A stretch of DNA of 64,000 nucleotides, taken from contig CAMPDV010000100.1 in NCBI GenBank assembly GCA_946699065.1, positions 496,001-560,000 of the forward strand, given 5' to 3'. Below are positions 39,101-51,011 of this stretch, one piece after another. Made by a program: the position numbers and the translations under genes. The first letter of the stretch is position 1, and each line of letters starts with the position of its first letter. The notes below the pieces were generated by a model. It was not told the origin of the DNA, made no database searches, and worked only from the letters and a program-made list of their open reading frames with translations. The DNA comes from Loxodes magnus (lineage: Eukaryota; Ciliophora; Karyorelictea; Loxodida; Loxodidae).

Positions 39101-42100
39101 CATAAATATAAAAGATATTAAATTTTGAAATGGCGTTAATTTTCTTAAGACAGAAAGTAATAAAAAGTTATTAGGAATCTATTATTTAGATTTAATGTTT
39201 GATTACGGAGACTTTATTTCTCCAATTTCTGGATTTAGTAAGAATAGCTATTATTAATTATTTATAATATTTTAAATTTGATTTCAGCCAAAGTCTAGTA
39301 TTTTGGAAAATGTTTGGAAAAATCTCAAATAATTTTTTAGAAAAATAGTTCAAAAAAATTAAAATTACTATAGATAAGCTTTTCATATGAATAAAACTGG
39401 ATTTATATTCTGAAGATAGTCAAGATTATTGTTTTTTGCAGGCAATTTTCTATCTTATTTTGTTTGAAGTTTAAAAGAAATATAATTAATATTGAATTTT
39501 TTTAAGCCTAAGAGAAATAACTCCTAAGAAACTATTTTGTTCAAAATTTTATTTTTAGAGTTATAGATGTAAGAATTCTCATCTTTTTGGTATTGCAAAT
39601 AAAAAGTCTCTACTGCTATAAAATATTTTAGATTGCCTTTATGTTGATATTACTCATATGCTTAAAAATACTTATATTACTAATTTCTTGTTTAGATAGA
39701 ACTTATATAATCTTACTGTTTGAAGTAAGATCCACCAAAATCTAAAAATTTCTCTTTCCAGACAAAATTTACCTAATCTTATATAGTATATTTACCTTTG
39801 AATAATTTAATTTCTTGAATTTACAGACTTTCATCAATTTCCTCAAACTCTTATTATTAATAAAAAAATTTGTTCTAGCACCTTATTAAATTCTCTAACT
39901 ATTCCTTATTTATTCTAAGTTTACACCTCATTTCCTTAATTTGCAATTAGGAAGTTCTGCTTTTTTCTAATTTAAAAGTTTTTTAGCTTTAGTATTTTTA
40001 AATCCAATCTTCTTAATTTCTTGATGAGTAATTTAGTAATTTTTTAATATTTGTATTATGTGTTTTATTAATCAAATATGCAATCATCGGATCATTTCCC
40101 ATATTCCTTATTGCTCCTAATATCTAATTATCATATTCTCTAACATTTTTATATTTGAATCACTCTTCTCTTAGTCATTCTTTTCAGATTTCAGTACTTA
40201 TATATATTTTTAATTCCTTTTATTTTTTAATTTATAAAAAGCTGATATTTATGAAATCAATAATAAGCTTAAAAGGAAAGTTATTATAGAAAAGTATCCT
40301 ATAGAATAATTTAATATAGTAATAAGTTATTTAGTTGAAAGAGTTAATCTAAAATCTTATTTTCATTCACTAGTTCCTTATCAAAAAACTTGTAATATAC
40401 AATGTTGAAATAGAATCAATGTTTTTAAAAGTTCTCAGCTAGATCCTTTGATTATTACTATTGCCAAATATAAGAAATCAAGTAGATGACTAAAGTATAT
40501 GAATAGGAATACAGAAATTAAATTTGGCGGAGATAATATGCCAGTACATTCAAAAGTGAATTTCTAGATTTGTAATAAAATTACTAAGAATAAACTAAAT
40601 TCTTATGAAACTAAATCAAAATATATTGCTAATCATTTTCAAAAGTAAGTTATTTATTAAAGATATTATAACTATTAAGATATAACTAAAGCATAGTAGT
40701 TAATGCTTCATTTTAGAGTATTTTGGCTTATTAATTACGAATATGAATTATGTATTACTCACTACAAGCGTTCTTATTTTAAAGAATATAGGTTAAACTA
40801 AAAAGAAATGCTATTAGCTCATTAACTTGAAAGGAAAATAATTCTTACTTAAAATTGCTAGCATTTGAATAAGCTTAAATATATAATAAAAAAGCCTAAA
40901 ATCTAAATATCAATTATTAAGAAAATAGTCTACCATATATATTTTTATTTAAATATAATAAATTTAAATCCTATCTAGTACCATTTCATTATATTATATA
41001 TGCTTTAGATAAACTAATTTTAAATATAGGTTAGTAAGAAGTTGGTAGACAATTTAAATGAGATATTAATGGAAATATTTGGGAGAGCTCTTGGTAATTA
41101 TAAAAGACTAGGGATCATAAATTAATAAGATAATACTTAAAATGAGTAGAGTTAAATGATGTAAGCATAATATTAAAGTGGTTCCTACTTATAAAATTAA
41201 ATTATTATATTCTTATCATTAATAATTCAGAAATCTCTGCTTTAACTAACATTATACCTTTAGTTGCTTATATAGCTAAGATCTCATTAATTTAGTTTAA
41301 TATATTTTATAATCTACTGCTAGGATTATGTTTGCTTTATTAATAAATATATTTCTTTCTAGATCAAAATAATAAGATATTAACTACTAAGGGTTTAAAA
41401 CATTAGCGAATATTGATGCTAAAATAGAAAAAGACATTAAGAAATAATCTCAAATCTATTAAAAGTTGATTAATTCTTATAAAAGGAGTAAAATAAAAAA
41501 GAAAATAGCCAACAATTTCTTTAATAAAACTTAGTAGCATTAGATGAGAAAGGGATGCTGATAGATATTTCCAACATCAAATAACTAGCATAACTTTATT
41601 TAATTTTAATTTTATTCAAAGTCTTAAGATCTGTAAGCTATTAAGTTAATTTATAACTTATTCAAAATAAAGTAGACTTTTGTATATTTAGTAGCTAATG
41701 CATATTAAGAGGTAAAAATATCATATTTTTCTTCTAATTTAATTATTATAATTTAATAAGCATTTATTATAAAATAATATACTCAATTATATTCCAAGTA
41801 TGTATTATACTAAGAAGCAAGCTTACTTAAATACAAATTAAATTGAATATATAAAATAAGGAAATATAATGCGTAAACTTTCTTCGTTATTTAAGCATCT
41901 TAAAAGTTCATTTTAATTAAGATAACTTAATAATTCAATTTCTTTACTTATATTTAACCTTAAAGTTGAAAAAAGGTCTAAGAATCAATGTTTATAACTA
42001 TAAATTTCCTTATTTTAGATTTATACAAATTACAGAAATTAATTTAAATATAATATAGAAGGAATGCATCAACCTGGCAATTCTTGTTTATAGCTTTTCA

Positions 42101-42746
42101 CAGAGATTGAAATTTACTTTTTAGTAGATAATCTAATTAGCAAACTATAAGGAGTTGAATTAAATTTAAAATAGCTTGTATATGAAGGCTATAAATTAAC
42201 TTAATTATTAATATTTCTTTTTCTTAAATAAAAGCTGCTGAACTATTTTCAAATAATACTTATAGTTATAATATTTAGATATAATATAAGAAGACTACAT
42301 GCAGTTAGATGCTTTTCTTTATTTCCTTTTTAAGCTTTAAATGAAATTTATTCGATTGTAATATAATATCCCTCTTATAGTTCTAAGAATTATAATTTTA
42401 TTAAATCATATTCAATTATTTATTGGGGAATTTCAGGTTTAAGACGAAAACAAACAACTAAGATCTTCAATTAGAATCTTTTTATTATATTTATTTGAAA
42501 TAATTGTTCAAATTAGGGATTTAATGCTTAGAATTATTTCTCATTTTTTCTCTTTTGTTACTGTCAATTCTCTTATAATAAATTTAATTTATCCTACTAG
42601 ATTCTGATTTATCCATCAATCAGCTTCTTATATCTTAATAATCTGTTTTTATTAGTAAGTTTCCTTGCTTTAGTTATTTATTTTAAGTTTAATGAAGCAT
42701 TTATTATTTAAGCTATGTATATTCATAAATCCTAAGAATTAAATTA
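36119..42746. other. Large A+T-rich region without a defensible gene
   Basis: About 6.6 kb between the start of the cyclase gene and the retroelement. Frames are open, but the conceptual proteins are Ile/Lys/Gln/Asn-rich and motif-free. A plus-strand stretch from about 40480 (MTKVYEQEYRNQIWRRQYAS) looks somewhat more protein-like for about 50 codons, and the last 3 kb could be decayed 5' parts of the retroelement. I cannot support either as a feature. No RNA gene was recognised. Confidence 0.4.
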
Positions 42747-44605
42747 ATTGAATATAAGACTTAAAGCAAAAATATAAAGGAGTATTTACTAAAGTTGATT
42801 TTTCAGATTAAATAGATAATTATACTAAGCAGCAGCTGATAAAATAAAGAAGAAGGTAGTTAATTAATAGGGAAATATTGGAAGATATGGATTATAAATT
42901 TACTTATGAGCTTCTTTTTATGTATTGAAATATCTTAACTATGAAAGCTATGCTTTATAATAAACTTTATTGTATGTAACTTTTATATTTTCTTCTCTTT
43001 TCTATAAATAACTAGTTATTATCTGCTTGTCTGGAACTAAGCTTAAGTTTATTAATATAGATTGAAGAAAAATGTTTGATGTATGTATTTAAATTAGAGA
43101 TTAATTTAAAGGTTAACAATTAATTAGAGTAGATTGGAAATATTTTTCACAGAGGTTTTTATGCTAAAATAGCTTTATTAAATTTATTATTTTAATAAAC
43201 AATTTAAAAATTAGGCTAAGTTTATCTCACTGAGCTTCTAACTCTTTTATTGATTTCTTAAAGTACCTAATTGGGATTTAAATACCAGGATTCAAGTATT
43301 AGCTTCGCTTGTAGAGGATGGGCTGATGATCTTATTCTTCTTTCCAAATCTGCAAAGTAGATGTAGAATTTAATAAATGAAACAAATAAAGTTTTTGCAT
43401 GAACACATTTAAAGATTAATGTTACCAAATCTGAATGCATCTAATTTCTAAAGAAGAATAAGAAATAAGAAATTTTAAATTTATGGTTAGGTAATTAATC
43501 AATTGCTTAAAAAGAACAAGTAACATATTTAGGACTTATTCTACATCAGAAGAAGAATTTTAATCCCCATTGCAAAGAAGTTGTATCCAAATACATAGCT
43601 GCAATGAAGAAAGCTGTTTTTTAACTGATGAGATATAAGAACGTAACTCCTTGACATTTTAAAACTTTATTTAGACTTTTTACATTACCTAAAGAAGAAT
43701 ATGGAGGAGATTTATTACCATAAAGTATTCAAAAAGGAGTAACTGGAGTTCTGAACAGAATAGAATCAAGCATGAGATTAATTTCAAGAAACTTTTTAAG
43801 TAGCAACTTCAACATTTAATGAATCATGTTATATAGACCTGAATTGATTACCCTTTAAGCACATTATGGCTATAAAATTCTTCAGATTCTATTATAAAAT
43901 GAAATAAGAAAGTATTTATTTTCCAAGATCAACAATAGGCTCTCTTTTCATTAATATATGGAAGAAAGGATTTCAATACTACGATTGAGTGTAGCAATTA
44001 TCAGACCTTTATAATATCGATCTGCAGAATTAATAGAATAATACCAATCTTAATCTTTTACTAAACATATAAGAGAAAAAATACAGCAATATTTCTACAA
44101 AGTAGCTACTAAAAATTTTATGAGAATGAAAACATCTAAAGTATATACTGAATAATTTGGTAATCTTTAGCAATTTCCACAAATTACTTATACGAAATTA
44201 AACAAATAGTATAGACGAGAAATTATCAGTATATATAGACTTAGAACCTAAACTTATTATTTTCGTAAGGATCTTTAAAATCGTCATTACCCCATTGATA
44301 ATTCCTATTGTATGTGTGGAGAGTATGAAAATTTCGAGCATATCTTTAAATGTGTGTACGATTCTAATATAATGAATTGATTATCGGAAAAGATCGGGAA
44401 TTATGACTTAAGGCGCCTTATACTATATGATCAAGAATATCTAAACTCATTTTCAAGATCTAAATTGGAGTACTTAAACTTATAGATCAAAATGTTTCAC
44501 AAGAAGCTAATGACAAGGAGATTTGAGATTCTAGAAATGGAAAAAGCAAAAAAGGAAGAAGCTAAAGATGAATAGAAAGAAGAACTAATTAAAGAAAAAT
44601 GATGA
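42747..44605 (+). mobile_element. Non-LTR retrotransposon, 3' half of reverse transcriptase ORF
   Basis: A single frame of roughly 600 codons with TAA/TAG as Gln and TGA as Trp encodes the C-terminal part of a LINE-type reverse transcriptase. The catalytic box is GWADDLILL (near 43318-43344), preceded by a possible motif B region. It is followed by LKINVTKSECIQFLKK and VTYLGLILHQKKNFNPH, the usual post-YxDD thumb signatures. The C-terminus carries a zinc-binding CMCGEYENFEHIFKC, the CC-HC knuckle typical of such elements, and ends in a charged Glu/Lys tail before tandem TGA codons at 44600-44605. The frame has no internal damage, suggesting recent activity or young age. The N-terminal fingers/palm motifs and any endonuclease are not recognised upstream, so the copy is probably 5'-truncated. 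It is followed within 45 nt by a hairpin. Confidence 0.8.
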
Positions 44606-44646
44606 GATGTAAACAAGATTAAAAAACAATTAAAAAACATTTACTA

Positions 44647-44688
44647 ACGTCTATAATTGAAAGAAGCAATTCTTGCAATTAAAGACGT
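44647..44688 (+). repeat. 3'-terminal hairpin of the retroelement
   Basis: ACGTCTATAATTG and CAATTAAAGACGT form a 13-bp stem with one mismatch around a 16-nt loop, 41 nt after the reverse-transcriptase stops. LINEs and their SINE partners often end in such a structure, which the reverse transcriptase binds to start target-primed copying. Its role here is inferred from position. It also lies at the presumed 3' end of the minus-strand beta-helix gene. Confidence 0.6.
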
Positions 44689-44689
44689 C

Positions 44690-47600
44690 AAAAAACTCTT
44701 TTAGTTTAAATTTATTTATTTATTTCTTAACTATTTCTTTGTTTTAACTGGAGTTAATTTACTTAAACTCTTCTCTTTGTGAATTCTAGTCCTCACTATA
44801 ATGAGTTTAATTAAGAGTATTATCAACTATGCTTTGATCATTATCTTTTAGTTCTTCTATTAGAAATATATGCTATATATTGAAATCTTTCTGTATAATA
44901 TTTTCTTTCTTTAATTGAAAATCAATTTACTAGTATCCAATTTTATTTTTAGTAATCATTAAAGTTTCATTACAAAAATCCTATTCAATTTCAGTTTTTC
45001 TTCTTATTTCTTTAAAAGTCCCCCTTTATCAAATACCATTCAATCTTTATCTTACTTCATATATATTTATCTAATTTATCAGATTCTAGTATTTCAATAT
45101 TCCTGCTATGAAAAAGTAATAATTTTCCGCTGCTTATTTATAAAATCCTTTTAAATCAGTATTTATAAGAAGGAATAATTCAATCTCTTTCAAGAATTTA
45201 TTTTCCTCCTTTTTATTGAAACGTTAGAACCCTTTTTTACTTAGTTTTCTATCTAAATCTAAATCAAAAAATGTTTCCTCTTTATTCTCTTTTTTATCCA
45301 TTTAAAGCAATTGCAAAAGTTTCTATTTACACTTACTTTAACTTCTGCCCTTCTTATTTATCTCTTTTTCTCAATTTTCTATAATATCATTTAAGTTAAT
45401 TTTCCCTTTCAAGCAGTTAAAATAGAAATATAATTTAAGTGATTTAACTTGAGTGTCAGTGCCATACAAAAAGATAAGTTAACAAATCCAAATGACAATA
45501 AAGTAGCAGTTAGATAGTAGGAGTAAGATAAAAGCAATAATATCAATGAATAAATATCAAAAGCCAGAATCAAAATAAATCCCTAAATATAGAATGAAAG
45601 CTGATATGGCTAGGTAGCTTATTTCCAGTTGATTCAAGTCTCTTTTAATATAAGGCTAATATCTTATTTAAATTAGGATACAGCATACTAATATCAAAAT
45701 CAAGCATTGAAACTGGAAATTAATGTAGTTTTTGAAGAAATACAAATACTAAGGAAATAATAAGCTTTTGGTATAATTGAAAAGATGGTGGGAGCTGAGA
45801 ATGACCTTCGTGACTAAAATTTCTGGTTTTATGGCTAGGAGCAAGTTCCTTTCCTGTCGCTGAGAAAGTCCCTGGTCAGAGTCATTTTCTGAAGGGAACA
45901 CTGTCTTTGAGATTATCCACTCTTGGTAGGGGCTTGAAGCCTGGCCGCTCATAGCGATGGAGCTCCCTAGCAGCTATGCCTGGAGCACAACAGGATATCC
46001 CCGTTATTCCATAAAAAGAGAGCGTCGGGTCGTGCAATCGGAAGGAGTTTCCGGCCCAAAAACTTTTTTAGTTGAAATTAATTAATAAGCTTTTGGTAAA
46101 TCTTAACAAACTCTCAGAAATAAAACTCTTCTTTATATCCTATAAAAAGAAATCCTAGTTAAGACTTTATTAGATAAGACTTTAAGATCCTTTGTTTTTT
46201 GTTTAAGTATATGATTACTATGAAAGGAATGAAGAACCCATAAAATAATAAACTTGGTAAGTCTATTTTTAAGGTAAATCGAAGATGATTTCCCGCTCAA
46301 CAAATTATATCTGGATAAGAGTTTAAAGCTTTTACTTTTTTTGATATGTTATAGCAGCTAAAGACACTTAAAATTTCTTAAATTAAGTTAGAAAATATTT
46401 AGAAGAAGGAAACACTAAGAACTGTGTAAAAATAGATTTTTTAAACGCTTTTTTTGTTATTAAGGATATAAAACATAAACATATAAGGTTTATAACTAGA
46501 ATAACTAAAGGAAAGAGTAGGTTTATCATTATTTAACTGTAATACTTCTCTTCTCCTTCTTAATAAAAGAATTCAAATCTAAAAATTTAAGAAGTAACCT
46601 CATTGTGTCCTTAATTCAGTTAAAAGAGCTATACAACTGAATTTGGCCAATTGAACTTAAAATTTTATATCAAAACAGAGAACTGCATATAATTAGTCAA
46701 AATTTTGAAATAAACTCCATAGTAAGAATCTTACTTTTTAGCTTGGATTAAAGTCTAGTATACTAATCAAATAACGAATGATATGAAGATTATTATTGCA
46801 ATAACAGCTACTGATATTCCTTTGCTCTTACTAAAGCATTTTTGACATTTTTTAGATCCATCTTTTGTTCAATTTTATTCACACATATCACATAAATTCC
46901 CTCTAGCCTTTTACACAATTTCCTTATCAATTTATTCCTTTTCTCATTTTTTATTTTTATGCTTCATCTGCTTCTTTTAGGTAGTTGTAAACAAAGTCCT
47001 GATCTTAAGAATTGCCTAGACGTGCTTAAGGAGTTGGACATTCATGTATTCAATCTTTCCCTTCAATATCCTCTATTTGGTACAATTAAATTATCTCCAA
47101 ATCATTTAGCTCCTTTTCAACATTCTTTACAAGTGAGTTTATTTGATTTTAAGGAATATTATCCATAATAGCAGTTTTAACACTATTTGTTATCTATCAA
47201 AATTTATCCCTCAAGACATTATTGCATTCATACTTAAAAGGTAAATTAGTCTGCTATTTGTTTATTAGGAAGATTGTTGATATTTTTAATAGCGGCAGTT
47301 TCTAAATAAATATTGACATATGAATTTGGCTTTGCTCTTATTATTACATCGCTAAATTACCTTGAAACGCAGAAATTCTGGTTTTTCCTGATATTTCAGT
47401 GTTGTCAACAAAAACTGTTGCAGAAGATGAATCATCCGTTTTAGCAATTTATCCGAAGTTATCAACTATATATATAGGATGCAATGAACTAGGAAATCCA
47501 GGCAAATAAGATTGTAGTTGTCTCTAAATTTTTTGCTTTTAGCAATTAAACAGAGTATCAGATGAAAATGAACTACTTAAATTTTAAGCAAAAGAAGCTA

Positions 47601-50600
47601 TATTGTTTCCATAAAAAGCAAAGTTATTTTGAAAGTAAGAACATATACTATTATCATCAATATTTGGATTAAAAATGGGTAGAGTTCCCTGAAAGGAAAT
47701 AGCTCCTCCTTCTCCTTATTTAAGAACGCGATTTTTAATGAAAAAGTTGTTTTCTATTCTATATTAGCAATTTTATTTTTAGTCACAGGTCAATCTTAAT
47801 GCACCTCCTTAATATACTTTAAGGTTATTATCATCTACTATATTGTTTTCAAATATGGTTTTTATAAATGTAATGTTCGCATTTTTGCAATATCCAACAC
47901 TTCCATATTATAACGCTTTGCAGTTGTAAAAGGTATTATTTAATACAAGAGAACTATTCTAAAACAAATCGTTTTAAATGAAAAAGCAAGAACCTAATTA
48001 AGAAGTATAGTTAAAGCAATTGCAGTCTATTATGTTTATTTATGAGTTTAAAGCTAAAATTGCGGAACTATAATCTCCTTTTTAAGTTCCATTCAAAACT
48101 GAACTAGTTATATTAAGTAAGCTATTTTTTTCAATATATAATGAAGTAATTAGTTGCTTTCTAAAATACATTAAAGTATAAATATTTAACTACCTTTAGA
48201 AGTAATAACTGAACCTTACTATTACACTTAGCTTTCATAAAACTAGGAGTTCTGAAAATATAATTGAGACTATAGAGAAAATATAACTCCTTTACTCTTG
48301 AAGGCTTGCTACTATGAATTTTCTACTCTATCCATAAAAATATTTGAAAAATAGCTATATAAAAAGCCACCATTCTTTCCATAATTACCCTTGGCAAAGT
48401 AATATAAAAATCCATTTAAGATGATTCTGTATAGAATGCTCCTATTTCACTCCCAAAATTCTTAATAATCAAGCTCCTTTTTAAATAAATGTAAGATTTT
48501 ATGAAATGCCCAACACTTCCTATCTTTGCTTTATTCGAAATGAAAGAGCAATTGTCTAAAAAAATTAAATTAATGTTGACAAAATTGATATAAAAGCATC
48601 CTCCTTAATTTTTAGCATCGTTTTCGAAAAAATAGCAATCTTATAATTATTGCAAATATGCGTTTTCAATGTATATACAACCTGCATGAATATTTGCATG
48701 ATTCTTAACGAAACTAGTCTTTTGCAATAATTCAATTTTTGTTAGAAAAAAAAATTGCCCCTCATTCCCAGTATTTTCCTGAAAATAGCAATTATCTATT
48801 AAAGTTGCGTTTGAACTCTCTATGTATAAAAAGTCTCCAGTAATTCCTTAGTTTTTTATAGCTGTTATATTTTATAACTTCTGTACTTCGAATATATAAA
48901 AAAAAGTCCCACCATATTAAGCTTCATTTTTCTCAAAATAGCAGGTACTTATTTCACGGATTATAGAAGTGTCAACGCATAAAAATCCTCCGTAAAATTA
49001 AGCAACAGAATTTTTTGAGAAATTTTCTCTTAAGTAACTTATAGACGAAAATCTTAAGTTAAAAGTTCCTCCAAGATACGAGCTATTTTCGCTAAATATG
49101 TAATTAGAAACTAATTCTATTTATGACTTCTATAAATTAATAAAACCACCAGAGTTACTTGCTTTGTTACTTATAACTATTCCTTCAAGTCCTGCTACGT
49201 TTTCCTTAGAAGTATTACTTTCTATTGAACTTATATTAGAGCTTTTTATTTAGAAAAATCCTCCTTCTTATGCAAAATTTTTTACTGACCAAGATTACTG
49301 AAAATTTAATATTTATGATTAGTAGACATAAATAGAACCACCAAATGACGCACTATTTTCGACAAAAGAGCTATTATTAACTTTTGCTATAAAAAATCAA
49401 TCGAAACTTAGAAAGACTCCTTTTCCATAAGCTGAATTATTGACTGCCTGATTGTTTCTCATTTCATTTACATGAGAATTAACTTTCGATATTGAACCTC
49501 CGTTATTCGAATAATTTTCTTTAAAAATGCTGCTAGCAAGCAAATATATACTAGACTGCTAAATTTTTAAGAAACCTCCATTTTCAGAAGCTTTATTTCT
49601 AAGCACTTATAAAGATTATAGTATGCTTATTTTAGACTAATCTGCATCTATAGCTCCTCCACTTTATTTTGCATAGTTTTCAATAAAGGAGCAATTATTC
49701 ATAAATTATAAGTTAGATTCCAATAAACTGATTGAACCTCCTTTTTAGGCTTGATTATTTATAAATTATGAGTTTATTATATTGCTTATACTAGAAGAGT
49801 ATAGATACAAGACGCCACCATTCTCTTATGCAGTGTTAAGATAGAACAAATTGTCATAAAGATAAGTTATTTCTGACTAAAGTAAGTAAATGCATCCTCC
49901 AAAATTCTTCGCTTAGTTTCCTTCAAAAATATTATTTTATACTATATTCCCTTTAGAGTGCCTTAGTAAGATAACACTTCCATTGATTGCTTCATTGTTT
50001 TTAAATCTGCATTTTTCTACGTTCAGTTGACTTCTTTCTAAGTATAGAGCTCCTCCTTATTTCTCTCTTTTGTTACTCATAAAGAGGTTTTATATTGAAA
50101 TTACTTCAGAATTACTGGACTATATAACTCAATAGCTAGAAGGAAAAATTTTCTATAAAAGTTGAGTTTTATAAGTTTATAGTTGAATCTATAAATTACA
50201 AAAGACTATCAATTGCATTATTCAGGTAAAAAGAAAGGTTAATAAATGATGAAAAGCTTTTAATGGTATAGATAGATAATCCCTGATTTCTAATAAATCT
50301 GCTTTCTTTAATAGAGCTTCCCGTATTATCAAATCATAAAATGCTTCCTTATTACTATACTGAGTTATCAATAAAAGTTGAGTTTATAGAATCTAGCATA
50401 CTATACTACAGTCATAGACAAAATTAATAGCCTTAAAGATTTGAAAATTAAGTATCTTGTATAGATAATAAAGACTTATTAGCTTTAATGAAAGCAGAGT
50501 ATTGACCATAGTTAGATTAGTTACATTATTACTAGATATTTAGTTGTTATCCTGTAATTATTAAGTTTTGAAGTGACAGTGTATCATCTTACAAGTCTAT

Positions 50601-51011
50601 TGTAACCTTAGTATCTATAATCTAAATGACTGCTTTGATTAAATAATTATAGCACATTTCTTGGTATTACTCTGAATTAGAACAATTCTAAAATGTTTGA
50701 ATTATCAATTTCTTGCTTGATGATCTAGATTACTCTCCTCTTAGAATCTCGCATTTGTCAAGACAATAAGCGCAATCTTTTAAGCAGTCTAGAAAGTGTA
50801 TATGAGGTGACAGAAAGAGAGAGTATTACTATCCTTCTTAAATTTAATGCATGACTTACGACAAGGAAGTAAACGGAAATTTTATAGACCCATCTTGCTT
50901 ACTTATTTACAGCTGACTGAATACATCAGGACTAGTAATATAATACTAAATGAAACGATCTGCACAAACTTTGAATATAAATTAAAGGACCAGTAGAACT
51001 CCTAAATACAT
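44690..51011 (-). CDS. Giant beta-helix (pectin-lyase-like) membrane protein, interrupted by an insertion
   Basis: This would be a secreted or surface protein of roughly 1980 residues. ATG 51011 opens a signal peptide (MYLGVLLVLQFIF) and a Cys cluster CLKDCAYCLDKC. There follows a long series of parallel-beta-helix repeats built on the cycle GG-x-I/F ... S-x-I ... N-x-F-x-x-N-x-A (clearest at about 50080-48250), as in the pectin-lyase-like giant proteins of ciliates. The C-terminal membrane domain includes CWAGNHLRFTLKIDLPSLLF, GFLFIGYKEEFYFWEF, IQIRYQPYIKRDLNQLE and several helices. A charged cytoplasmic tail follows. GT-AG introns at 50104-50128 (25 nt) and 45688-45713 (26 nt) restore the frame. 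Other frame changes between 48500 and 46900 are unresolved. A GC-rich block (45758-46098) breaks the membrane domain. The stop is not resolved; 44690 is approximate. As it stands the gene is disrupted, and may be a pseudogene unless the insert is removed. Confidence 0.7.
45758..45773 (+). repeat. Left 16-bp direct repeat of the insertion
   Basis: TAATAAGCTTTTGGTA, identical to the copy at 46083-46098. It reads as a target-site duplication of coding sequence (minus-strand codons for Tyr-Gln-Lys-Leu). Confidence 0.9.
46083..46098 (+). repeat. Right 16-bp direct repeat of the insertion
   Basis: This is the second copy of TAATAAGCTTTTGGTA. It continues directly into the upstream coding part of the beta-helix membrane domain on the minus strand. 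Confidence 0.9.

Larger units (their letters stand above)
45758..46098. mobile_element. 325-nt GC-rich insertion with 16-bp direct repeats (SINE-like or IES)
   Basis: A block with roughly half G+C sits in otherwise A+T-rich DNA. It is bounded by identical 16-bp copies of TAATAAGCTTTTGGTA, whose spacing is 325 nt, not a multiple of three. It splits the conserved membrane domain of the beta-helix gene. Joining the sequences across one repeat copy restores the frame EFVKIYQKL-IISLVFVFLQK. The interior contains several potential hairpins (for example ATAGC...GCTAT at 45951-45977) and GGCTTCAAGCC on the minus strand, one mismatch from a Pol III B box. It holds no long protein motif. The length, GC content and 7-20-bp-class target duplication suggest a SINE moved by a LINE enzyme. 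The repeats begin and end in TA, so an unexcised internal eliminated sequence is the main alternative. Confidence 0.75.

Noticed and set aside
45749-45952. Minus-strand 67-codon ORF beginning MSGQASSPYQ
   Set aside because: It starts inside the GC-rich insertion and runs into the beta-helix coding sequence in a frame that has no family resemblance at its N-terminus; an accidental open frame.
45783-46066. GC-rich block as an RNase P/MRP or SRP RNA gene
   Set aside because: GAGAAAGTCCCTGG resembles a P/MRP core motif and hairpins are possible, but the matching second conserved region was not found on the same strand, and the flanking duplication points to an inserted element.
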